Shown: positions 43,916-53,941 of the stretch, one piece after another
Position numbering within the stretch: position 1 is the first letter of the stretch
Layout: every line of letters starts with the position of its first letter
Assembly: GCF_001653235.2 (NCBI RefSeq)
Contig: NW_019154052.1
Span: 1-64,000, forward strand
Source of the DNA: Pochonia chlamydosporia 170
Taxonomy: Eukaryota; Ascomycota; Sordariomycetes; Hypocreales; Clavicipitaceae
Reading direction: 5' to 3'
Length of the DNA stretch: 64,000 bases
Notes under the pieces: model-generated
Database searches by the model: none
What the model was told of the DNA's origin: nothing
What the model saw: only the letters and a program-made list of their open reading frames with translations
Position numbers and translations under genes: made by a program

Positions 43916-44366
43916 TGTGCGGCCCGGGCGGGATAAGATGTGTGTGGCGATAAGTCGAAGCTCGTTAAGTTTATTTATTTTTCTGTTAGTACAAACTTCT
44001 AACGAAAGACATCATGTATTTTATTTATCAAGAAGAGTTGAGCAACGGGGATGCTGTGTCGAATTTATAAGCCAAAATGAGGCCATAAGATGTGGCTTCA
44101 GCCACGAGTCACTGACCAGCTAAAAGATGACACGGCCCGTCGCTGAATATCTGCAGCGGCTCGTTCGGTATCAGTTCCCTGCCCGCTCTAAGTGGTAGGC
44201 CACAGATAATTTTCCCATTCTCAACTGTAAGCCTTGCATTAGCTGAGGCCTTTGGGGGAGCATATGTTCCACTTTAGAGCTGCATACAGCTACATCCAGC
44301 TTTCAGGAGTAGCGGCTGGATAACGCGCAGCCCATGTCATCCGGGCTTGAAACATGTATGCCGTCC

Positions 44367-44402
44367 TGCGGAGTTCCGCGCGGAGTGCCGCAAATGTGGG
44401 GA
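44367..44402. promoter_or_regulatory. CGG-rich 36 bp element in the divergent promoter, copy 1
   Basis: Contains CGGAGTTCCG and, eight bases on, GCGGAGTGCCGC, two inverted CGG/CCG half-site pairs, followed by CAAATGTGGGGA. Nearly the same string is found at 45417-45451. Paired CGG triplets are the standard DNA targets of Zn2Cys6 regulators, and two such regulators are encoded within 12 kb. It lies in the shared upstream region of the FAD oxidoreductase (minus) and the NTF2/SnoaL-like gene (plus). Confidence 0.5.
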
Positions 44403-44571
44403 GATCTTGACTTGCCGGACAAGGAGCACTTATGCGGTTGTTGTAAAAGTATAAGAACGAATACATTCGCCGAGGATTTTCACACTCGCCTCAAATTATC
44501 TAATTCGCATTGGCTAACGGTTACGGACTTGAGTTTTAATTGAGTTTGCCTTACAAACATTGCATGCGAAA

Positions 44572-45044
44572 ATGTCCCAAACCGCCGAGTCCCTCCCCAA
44601 ATGGTTCGACCAACTCTTCGGGAGCCTCTTTTTCCAACCTGACGATGACCTTGCACTAAAGACGTTTACTGAAGGGTTTAGTCCCGACTTTACCGCCCGG
44701 TAGGTGATATACGGGTTGGCAACGCAAAGAAGACACCTGACCGTGAACAAATGTGAATATCTAGCATCAATAGCACCAAGTTCACATACGCACAGTTCAA
44801 AGAGTTCATTATTACAGCACGAGATAGCAATACATTCACACCACTGTCGCGGGACGAGATCATGACTTGGAATGCCCCTGAAGCGTCTGGAGCAGGGAGT
44901 GTGGTCCAGAGCGGCTGGTTTGCAGCGAAAAACAAGCAAACGGGTGAAGTTTCCAGAACAAAGGCCGTTACTCTGGCCACCGTGGGCGTTGTAGATGGAA
45001 AGAGGGTGCTATTAGAGCTGGCAGAGACAAGCAAAGGAGAGTAG
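44572..45044 (+). CDS. Small NTF2/SnoaL-like protein
   Basis: Two exons, 44572-44699 and 44765-45044 (65 bp intron, GTAGGT to CTAG), give 135 residues. The N-terminal helix (LPKWFDQLFGSLF) and FTEGFSPDFTARINSTKFTYAQFKEFI, followed by a beta-rich half (GSVVQSGWFAAKNKQTG, RTKAVTLATVGVVDGKRVLLEL), fit the cone-shaped alpha+beta barrel of the SnoaL/NTF2 superfamily. Members include polyketide cyclases, dehydratases and binding proteins. Catalytic residues cannot be assigned. The divergent arrangement with the FAD oxidoreductase suggests a functional pair. Confidence 0.65.
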
Positions 45045-45991
45045 TCTATGGCCTGTAGGTTTCTTCGGGCAGATATGTAGGCGACCTAGCTGGTTAATAT
45101 GATGAATGCTGGCAAAAAGAAACGAGTCTCTCCGTATCTATAAAGTGGCCAGTTCTTGAATATGACAACGCATATGGCAATTCAATATAGCTAATCATTG
45201 TAGGTGAAGTTACTGTGTCATCGCGTCTGTGGGACAGGTGGTTGACTGCTTGCCGTTGTGTCAGATCCGATGAGATTCTAACCATGACAAACTATCCCAA
45301 TTCACGACGATGTCAGCTTTGAAACGGTATTTAGTGTTTAGTTTCTAACAAACCATTGGCGAATGTAATCATGGCGCTTCTCCATGAACCTGGCCAATCC
45401 GAACAATTGTGGATTATGCGGATCTCCGTGCGGACTGCCGCAGGAAGGGGAAACGTTGCCAGTGACATCTCAAGACATCTCAAGAACTCATGTTCTTAAT
45501 TCAACTAGATCGTATCACTCTGTTCTGAACATGGACGCCATAATGCCACATAACAGTGTTCAAGACTCGATATGGCTTCGTCAAGTGCATCGTTAGACTC
45601 TTTCCTCACAACGCATCCGTCCCTCCGACGACTTAGACGCTCCGATCCACAGTTTGACGAGACAAAGGCCTGTTTACTGTCCATAAAAATGACCCTTCCA
45701 TTATCCTAGGTGCTCGGTGCAGTGATACTGCTCGTTTGACTAGTCAGCACCACTTTAGGTGGTGCGAGAACATTTTCGAGGACCTAAAGTGGAGTGAGGC
45801 ACGGGTATAGGCTGCCGTAATGCACCCTTCCCGTCTATATCCGCTTTAACTTAGTCATTCCTCGTCGCTTGGCGAACATGTAACTATGCAGTAATCGCTT
45901 CAAGCTCGGTTTTGATCGCGCTCGTTCTTGAGACACCCCGCATCGCCGGACGACCGAACCTTTGCGAGAAAAGGGGGATACGAGTTCCACC
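45045..45991. other. Intergenic region, promoter of the first Zn2Cys6 regulator
   Basis: No gene supported. It contains the second copy of the CGG-rich element and a GGTGGTGCGAGAACATT palindromic-looking stretch near 45758. Confidence 0.4.
45417..45451. promoter_or_regulatory. CGG-rich 35 bp element, copy 2
   Basis: Reads CGGATCTCCG, then GCGGACTGCCGC, then an AGGAAGGGGA tail, in the same order, spacing and orientation as the copy at 44367-44402. It lies 541 bp upstream of the start of the Zn2Cys6 gene, so autoregulation or co-regulation with the FAD oxidoreductase pair is plausible. Confidence 0.5.
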
Positions 45992-48043
45992 ATGCAGACT
46001 CCTGGAACTCGCTCTCGCCAGGGTAAGTAGCCTCCATGTCGGCTTCTGCCTTTCTGCTGAATTTGGCCGAGACTGATGTTGGACAGGCTGTCTAACATGC
46101 AGGAGCCGCCACAGAAAATGTGATGAGGGTAAACCTGTATGTCAGCTTTGTCACAAAACCGGTCGTAAATGTGAATATGACAGTGGACTTCGATGGGCGT
46201 CGATGAATCGTCCGGAACCCATGGCCCCCGACCATATGGTGAGAACTACGAAGAGAAAGCGGCCCAGACGGCAGTTACAATAAGGGTCTAATCAAGAAAC
46301 TGCGTGCTCCATTGAGCCCACGACCTTGGTAAACCTCACAAGTTCAGTCACCGACAATAAGTTATGTTCGGAAACACTTGATAGTCCGTTGTCAGGTGCT
46401 CCTCCACTCGGCGACAACTCTACGATGGACGCTGTGCCTAGCCCTTACGAAGGAGGCACAATATGTAACGATATATTTTCTGAACAACAATTTACTAATC
46501 TCATGGCATCAATTAACAATACAACCGATTGGATAGGGCTTGAGCAGGATCAAGCGCTCTTGGCTTCGTGCCATGGCATGAGTTTGCCGAGTTCTTTCAA
46601 GGCTACACTTAATCTGGATGCTTCGTGTGACGACCGATCGCGACCCGGGACCGAACATGAGCCCCTAAGTACCGGAAGCGCACTGACATGGACTGATCCC
46701 GGTCTTATTCCCTGGCTGTCGCCAACTCTCGCTTCTCCAAGTGAAGAGCTTGCCTTCAGTTACTGTAAAAACTCACCTTCTCTTGGCTCGCTGCATGCTG
46801 ATGCACTAACAGGGCCATAGATATTAACGATGCCTCGACTCGCATTCCGGCTTTCGATAGTCCAAAGAATCCTTACCGGAAGCTTTGTTTAGTCGCCATA
46901 TCGTATCCTCTGCTTCTTCAGACAATTCTGTACGTTTCCGCAATTAGCATGAAGAACCATGACAAGGGGGATGAAGATGCAATTACCCATTGCCGCGCTC
47001 AAGCCCTGTTGTTGCTGCAAAAGGCCGCTGCCATGCTGGAGACCCAGAAGGCCGCTGGAGGCCCAAAATGGATGGACCATGACCAAATCCTCTCGGTATT
47101 ATCGTTGAGAGAGGTGACCTTGGTAGCTTATCTTATGCATATCGCTGCGGAGGTCATGGTGGGCAGTCAAACGGCTGGGGCTTACTTGCAAGATGCATAC
47201 AGCCTGATGATCGAGCTCGACTACATCGATCATTTGCCGCAAAGATTCTACGCGCGATTCCTCACACAAAGATTTGCTATGATAGATGTAGTACTCTCAT
47301 TCTTACGGCATCGGAAGCCATTCGCGCCGAAACATTTCGTCTTGTGCCAGCCGATCGAGGGGGTGGATGAGCAAGAACCATCTTTCCGCGAATTAACAGG
47401 CTGTCCTCAGGCAGTTCTTTCGTTCCTAGCCAGACTTTCGATTCTCGCCAATGAAATCAGTCGCGACAGTTGCGCACATATTGCAGAGGCCTACCAGTTG
47501 GAGAGCGAAATGCGCCTCTGGGGAGCGCTTAGGTATCCTGGTCCCTTGTCTGGGAATGCCCCCCTGCTGGAGATTATGCCCGGTGATGGCGCTGGCGCCC
47601 GTGACGTTCGCTAGATACAATTAGACATTTTGGGCGAATGCTTCTACTGGGTTGCGCACCTACTACTGGCGCGAAGAGTCCTTCTAGACTCTACAGCATC
47701 TGGTCGCGTGCAGTTGTATAGACAACACCTCTTTGCCCTCATGGATCGCCTCCCGGCTGGCTGTGGGCCAGACTCCTCATTACCTTTTCCGTTCTGTATG
47801 GCAGCTCGGGAGGCGATGAGCAGTCAAGATAGAGAATGGGTGCGTCGAAAGCATGCCGACATGTTGAGCCAATACCGTGATCGTTCGAGAGAGCTTATGA
47901 TGGGCCTGACAGAGGAGATCTGGAGAAGGAATGATTATGACATGGCAGCCATGACGGAGGAATCTCTTTCACCCAATATCTGGGTAAATGACGATATCTA
48001 TATTGGCATTTTGGACTCTCAAGCTTCGCATTTTGTGTTTTAG
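45992..48043 (+). pseudogene. Zn2Cys6 transcription factor with two in-frame stop codons
   Basis: Exons 45992-46022, 46087-46764 and 46821-48043 are frame-consistent; intron 2 has a CTAAC branch site 12 bases before its AG. The zinc cluster is complete: C-x2-C-x6-C-x6-C-x2-C-x6-C in [19 protein letters not shown] and [10 protein letters not shown], followed by a basic stretch KRKRPRRQ. The later half, starting NPYRKLCLVAISYPLLLQTI and continuing to YWVAHLLLARRVL, is the Fungal_trans_2-type regulatory region. Codon 76 is TAA (46281) and codon 501 is TAG (47612). Both are one C-to-T change from CAA or CAG. A weak alternative intron (GTGAGA at 46242 to GAG at 46316) would skip the first stop, but nothing skips the second. 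It is probably non-functional or truncated. Confidence 0.7.
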
Positions 48044-48887
48044 CCTGACTTGCCCTTGCGCGTTTTATGCCTCCACACCTACCCGCGGCAACGGCAGGCG
48101 ATGCAATGACGGTTATTGAAAACGCTATTGCAGCACTATGAGTCGAGGGATGAAAGGCTTATATAGGGAGCCAAGCTGTTATGCTGTGGAAAGTCCGGCC
48201 TATTTTAGCAAAAGCCCAGTCAGTCGCAAACTGGAGACGGTGAGCGCCTCGTAGGTTGAAGCTGGCCTTCCTTCGTCTTGCATGAAGTATCTTGCTTAAG
48301 GTGACAGCCGTATAGGCCCGGATTCGTACTAACTCTAGAGGGAAGCCTCTACCGAACCTAATAAAACCCTTACAGCTACGGACGTACCTTAGCTTACACT
48401 GCACTACATACATGTTTGGTACCTGAGTTAAGGTATGCTCCCCTTCTATGTTACCAAAGCGGAAGTGTGTGTCGCGGTGGGGATCTCGATTAGTAACATT
48501 AAAGCCTAGATTTCGATAGAGGGGAGAATACACAAGGCACTGCACCCGTTGTTTCGGTACAGCGCCTCTCTGCTCATTTTCTTCGGAATGGAAGCAAGTG
48601 AAGATTCAAGTGTTCCTATGGCACCGGAATCGGGTCCCGCCAAGTGCTGCTCTAGTAGAAAACGTGGAGCAAGCAAAAGTGTTAGGCTACTCTATCCTTC
48701 TGACCTATAAGTCCAACACATACACCTCATATCTTCTCAAGTAGCTTTACCTTCTCACTTCATAACTACTACCTTGGCTCGCCCTTGCAAACTACCTTTC
48801 AATAGAAGAAGGATCTCGGTTCCCCTAGGGACCGCACCATCTTTACTTTAGTGTAACGTCTCTGCCGTCATCACTCTTGTCGTCACT
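48044..48887. other. Intergenic region, promoter of the aldehyde dehydrogenase gene
   Basis: Short open frames only. A CT-rich tract lies at about 48695-48790. Nothing else recognised. Confidence 0.4.
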
Positions 48888-50430
48888 ATGCCGCAATCTC
48901 TCACGGGGGTCGATGTGAAACTAGAGCTGCGAGATAAAACTCTTTTCCACCAAGCATCGTATGTCCATGGAGAATGGGTCACGGCAGCTTCAGGAAAGAC
49001 ATTCGACGTCATCGATCCCGGGAGCGGTGCAATCTGGGCCACTTGCCCAGACAACGGTCCCGAGGATGTTAACAGAGCTATTGAATCATCCCAAAAGGGT
49101 TTCCTAGAGCACTCAGCCCTAACCGCGCGCAAGAGGGCACAGCTGCTTCTAGAATGGCACCAGTTAGTGACGGAGGCTCGTGACGATCTTGCCAAGCTCC
49201 TGACGTACGAGACCGGAAAGCCACTGGCCGAGGCCTACGGAGAAGTTGATTACTCTTTGGGCTTCTTGTGGTGGTTTTCTGGCGAGGCAGAGCGGGTTTC
49301 GGGTTCCATAGGCGCCTCTTCTGTCCAGAATCGAAGGGTTTTGGTGATTAAGCAACCAATCGGCGTTACGGTTGCCCTCGTTCCGTGGAACTTTCCCATT
49401 GCCATGATTCTTCGCAAGGCCGGCGCAGCGCTTGCCGCAGGCTGTTCGATGATTGTCAAGCCATCCCCAGAAACACCTTTAACCTGCCTGGCCCTCGCGG
49501 ATCTGGCTACACGCGCAGGGTTTGCTCCTGGTGTCTTCAACGTCCTGACCACTTCGCTGGATAACACGCCGAAGCTGTCCGAAGCCATGTGCACACATCA
49601 TTACGTGCAGAAGGTCACCTTCACCGGTAGCACAAGGGTTGGCAAGATCGTGGCCGGAATCTGCGCAAGGAACCTCAAGAAATGCACTATGGAGCTCGGC
49701 GGTAACCGCCCCTTTATTGTCTTTGACGATGCGGACCTTGAGCAGGCTGTCACGCAGTTGATGGCTTTGAAATGGAGGAACGCAGGACAGGCTTGCATCA
49801 CCGCGAATCGTGTGTATGTTCAAGCTGGTGTGTATGACAAGTTTGCCAGCATGTTCGCTTCCAGGACGCGCGAGTTTAAGGTAGGCCACGGCATCGACCC
49901 ATCCACGACCTTTGGCGCGGTCACTGCTGGGTTGGAAAGGGCCGAGTCACAGGTCCAGGACGCACTGGAGCACGGCGCCCAGCTAGCGACAGGTTCTGGA
50001 AAGCGTTTTAATGGGCAGTTCATGGAATCAGTCGTTCTCACGGGCATGACGCAAGAAATGAAGATGGGACATGAAGAGACCTTCGGCCCTGTGTGCGGTC
50101 TCTTCAAGTTTCACACCGAGGAGGAGGCTGTCAGGTGGGCCAACTACACAAGCCTGGGCCTGGCTAGCTATGCCTTCACGAAGAACGTCGACCGACTTTG
50201 GAGGATGTTCGAGAAGTTGCAGGCAGGCATGATTGGTCTTGTAAGTTTGTACTTCCTTACCCGTCTCTGACAATATGCTGATGTAGATCGAGCAGAACAC
50301 AGGAAACGGCTCTTCTTCTGAGAGTCCATTTGGAGGCATCAAGCAGTCTGGTTACGGCAAGGAAAGTGGAAAGGATGTTGCTGTCTCTGAATATTTGGTC
50401 GAGAAAACTGGAACTTTGACAGTTCGGTAA
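48888..50430 (+). CDS. NAD(P)-dependent aldehyde dehydrogenase, succinate-semialdehyde dehydrogenase type
   Basis: Two exons, 48888-50240 and 50296-50430, give 495 residues. The acceptor GAGCAG before AACACAGG is preferred over the earlier GTAG because it gives the family sequence GMIGLNTGN. Catalytic Glu269 (MELGGN) and Cys303 (NAGQACITANR) are present, as are VPWNFPIAM, FTGSTRVGK and EETFGPV, and the C-terminal GGIKQSGYGKESG block typical of succinate-semialdehyde dehydrogenases. The enzyme would oxidise succinic or a related semialdehyde to the acid in the last step of GABA use. Together with the class III aminotransferase downstream it would form a two-step omega-amino acid pathway. No mitochondrial presequence is obvious. 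Confidence 0.88.
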
Positions 50431-51217
50431 TCCTTGAACTGCACAACTTCATGGTAATGACTTAAGCTAATGAACTGATTAATAATCAAACTGGTAGGAC
50501 TTTCGTATTTCATAGTTTACCACTGAGCCATCGTGGAGACCAGACCGTCATGTGTGCTCCATGAGTAGCAAACATGTGTTATTTTTGATGGCGAATCGTG
50601 GTCTTAATGAAGTTAAATGTGGCAATCTTCGGCTAGATACCTTCATGAAAGCCTATGGAGAGACCGGGAGCTACTTCCCGTCTATATAGAATGGGCCTCC
50701 GAGTAGCGTTCTAATACTCAGTGTCTGATTATTTAGTACGATCCAAGGTGCACAGGGTCTCCAAATCCATAAAATTGGGACATTCTACAGGAGATATTTA
50801 GTTATGCCACCCGACATCTTCTATCATTTACTTCCACTACACCCGTCTGATAATCGTAGACCGAGGTTCACGAGCCTCTTTCGCAAACTCGGCTACAAGG
50901 TCGTTTGACACAATATATGATGGAACTTTGTCACATTGCCCCATGCCTATGCCAACCACTGCGATGCGTCATGTGGGTCGCTGTATCAAGATATTGACCT
51001 GACCCAAAGTAGTAATGCGACTCGCACCGGAAGCTGTTGCCGGTCCGGCCCCTTCCACCCTGCCGGCAACTGGGATGTCGTCTGTTGACCGAATTGTGAA
51101 GCCTGGCGAGTTGGGATCAGGTTTAAATACCAAGTCGTGAGATGATCCATATCTGTAACAGCACAATAATCGAACGACCCTTGTTGTTGCTTGAGACATC
51201 AATAGAATTCACAAACA
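50431..51217. other. Intergenic region, promoter of the aminotransferase gene
   Basis: No gene supported. Several short GC-rich stretches with CCGG steps near 51030-51070 could be regulator sites, but they do not match the CGG-rich element of 44.4/45.4 kb. Confidence 0.35.
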
Positions 51218-52827
51218 ATGCCCCATTACCCAGTTGACAGCCCCGACGGACAGTCTACCGTGACGAAGCTGGCACTGAACGAAAACACGCAGAAGCATGT
51301 TGACGACTGGAGCCAGTATGTCCGGGGAGGCTTTCCTACTCTACCAGTAAGTGATTGTTGAGTCTGCAGGCCCCGACGCTGCTAACGCGTTGACACCAGG
51401 TTGCTGTAGAGTCTGCTGATGGCCATATCATCACAGATGTCGACGGCAAGAAGTACATTGACTTTATAGGTCAGTTCGCCGTGATGAATTTTGGGTACTC
51501 CAACCCCAAGATCGCCAAGGCCGTTGCGGACCAAGTCTACAAGATGCCCCTGAGCGGCACCTACCACATCAGCCTTCTGTACACCGAGTTCGCTAAACGC
51601 GTGACCAAGGTAAGAAATACCCCCCCTTGCTGTTCACCTAACGAAGAGTTGCAGCTGACCTTTTCACTTAGAAATTCGGGTTTGACTCTGTTGTTACCAT
51701 GCTGAGCGGCTCTGAAGCCGTCGAGTCTGCTGTCAAGACAGCGCGAAAATGGGCCTATTTGCGAAAGGGAATTCCTCAGGATCAGGCACACGTCCTGACT
51801 GTCGACCAATGCTACCATGGCTTGACTCTGTCCACTATGCCCATGGCTACTGTCTGTGCGAAGCGTAAGTGTCTGCCCAATTGTAGCACAAAACTTCCTA
51901 GCACTGACAGCATGCAAGACTTCGGCCAGCACCTCCCCAACGTTGGCCCTTACGCACCCACCAGCGGAAAGCTCATCCCCTTTGGAGACATTCAAGCCCT
52001 GGCTGAGTGTTTTGAGCAAGACGGTGACAAGCTTGCGGCGTTCATCGTTGAACCCGTGCAGGGCTGGGCAGGGTATGTTCACCGACGTGGTTCTTGTCAC
52101 AATGAAGATACTCATGGCCGTGTAGCACCATCGTCCCCCCACCTGGTTACCTGAAAGTCGTCCAGAAACTCTGCAGGAAGCACAATGTTCTACTTGTCTG
52201 CGACGAGATCCAGGCTGGATACGGCCGCACCGGCAAGGACCTCTCATTCCAACAGGAACCAGAGCTTGAGCCCGACATGGTTACCATGGGCAAGGCTGTA
52301 ACTGGAGGTTGGCTCCTGCAATCACACTACGCTCGAAGAGTATACTGACATGACAAGGTTACTACCCCATGTCCGTCATCATGGGAAAGAGCAATGTTAT
52401 GGACTTGATCCAGAAGAGCGAGATTCTCTCGACCTTTGCTGCCTCCCCAATTGCATGCGCAGCAGCCCTGGCATCCCTAGATGTTCTCGAAGAGGAGAAA
52501 CTGGCGGAAAGATCTGAGAGACTGGGAGAGGTATTAAGGAAAACAATTAAAGCCCTCAACCCCCCCTATGTGAAGGAATTGCGAGGCCCAGCACTCTTTC
52601 AGTCTCTAGTTCTCGACCTTTCCATACCTGGCCTTACCCCTCGCCGGGTCTCAGCTCTTGCCATGCACTGAGGTGTACTGGTTGGCATTGGAGCTGATCG
52701 CCTACGGTTCAGCCCTCCTCTGGCAATATCAGAAGAGGACCTGGTCAAGGCTGTGACGGTTGTTGCCCAAGCAATCGAGGATGTCACAAAGCTGGGAGAT
52801 TTCCCCGGCAGTGAGTTCTTGAACTGA
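51218..52827 (+). pseudogene. Class III aminotransferase (ornithine/GABA type) with one in-frame stop
   Basis: Six exons, 51218-51346, 51400-51609, 51672-51864, 51919-52072, 52126-52307 and 52358-52827, all in frame, amount to 445 codons. Typical PLP fold-type I class III motifs are present: GSEAVESAVKTARKWAY, VEPVQGWAG, LLVCDEIQAGYGRTGK (PLP-binding Asp) and MGKAVTGG (Schiff-base Lys). Codon 394 is TGA (52669-52671), in ALAMH-stop-GVLVGIGADRLRFSPPL, where relatives usually have Arg, so CGA to TGA is the likely change. The shortened product would lack the last 52 residues including the substrate-contacting C-terminal domain. Sequencing error or readthrough cannot be excluded. It is paired with the dehydrogenase upstream. 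Confidence 0.75.
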
Positions 52828-53121
52828 GAAACATGTCAAAGGAGAGTAGGAAGTCAATATAGCTTTATATCAATCTGAAGAGTAATTAACTAAGTGAGAC
52901 CCAGCGCCGTCGTACCCATTAGAGCTTTCCGACGAGGCTTCCCCAGGCTTCGCTATATCATGGCAAAGTGGCAGGCGTGTCTCTTTCAGGCCAGAGTCTG
53001 AGCCGGACCGCCATTGAGATTTTTGTAAACCGAGCTACTAGCATGCCTGCGCCAGGACCAATGGCCAGCTTACATATTATACATGGCAAAGCCATGGAAG
53101 GCTCGGCCACGTAGAGATTAG

Positions 53122-53391
53122 TACCGGAAGTTAGAGAACCAGGTGCTATTGGAAATTATTGGGCATTCACTCGATGAATCATTGACGGAGGCGGCAAAGA
53201 TGTGGACTGAAGACTTTTTCGAGAAAATGAGGCAGGATAAGAGTGCTGCAGATTGTATGTTCCTGGCTTTCATACCGCCTGAGCAATTGGATCTGGCGAA
53301 ACTGTACAGGGGAAACTTGGCTGAGATGAAGAGGTTTAAGACAAAGTTGGATGCAGACAATGTGTTCTCTCATGGTGTGCCTCAACTGTAG
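53122..53391 (+). pseudogene. Orphan C-terminal fragment of a BBE-type FAD oxidoreductase
   Basis: The frame YRKLENQVLLEIIGHSLDES to the end KTKLDADNVFSHGVPQL has the BBE-domain C-terminus (DxxNVFxHxxPQL). It opens right after a TAG that could be an intron acceptor. No FAD-binding domain precedes it in the 300 bp back to the aminotransferase. It is not a copy of the FAD gene at 42.4 kb, whose end reads YDPDGFFSGGYPSL. Likely the remains of a second oxidoreductase gene of this locus. Confidence 0.6.
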
Positions 53392-53941
53392 ATCTGAATG
53401 CTCGGCACTTGGGCTCGCAATTCCCCTAATAGACATATTTACATGTATGCTTGGCGTAAAACTTTCTAAGCGCAAGCAGCCGGCACAGGTGTATGGGAAT
53501 GTTGACCGCGGTTGTATTTGTGCCGGTGTCAACATAACGAGTTAGAGTAAACCAGGGTTCGGCTACATGATAACTAGTGGTAAATACTCAAACCTGTTCA
53601 GCCTAGATAATGACAGCCCCACGTACCGCTAGTGAGTTGACTAGAAGACTGCGAATGATTCCAAATGGCGGCGAAACATTCTCAAAGCACCACCCAAACT
53701 TGGCTTTTCTGGGGCACCAGGGACACCCTTTGACCTCTATGAACCAGATCTCAAGTCAAGTCTGGTGTGCTTACGTCCTACAACCTCGGGCGCGCGTAGG
53801 TCTTCAAAGGCGCCTTGAAATCACAACAAGCTGCTTATCTCAGCCTTGTGTTGAAGAACAAAACCAACACATGAGGCAATTTGTTTTTCTTCCACAAACG
53901 TTGATTTCTCTTCCTCCTTTCCTGCCTAGTGACCTCTCATC
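53392..53941. other. Intergenic region, promoter of the second regulator
   Basis: A frame at 53610-54059 overlaps the regulator in another phase and is a shadow. A CT-rich stretch (TTCTCTTCCTCCTTTCC) lies just before the ATG. Nothing else recognised. Confidence 0.4.

Noticed and set aside
49250..49594. Minus-strand frames opposite the aldehyde dehydrogenase
   Set aside because: Antisense shadows of a conserved gene.
42393..53391. Calling 42-56 kb a complete secondary-metabolite gene cluster
   Set aside because: No polyketide synthase, peptide synthetase, terpene or other core enzyme is present; only tailoring-type and amino-acid catabolic genes are seen.
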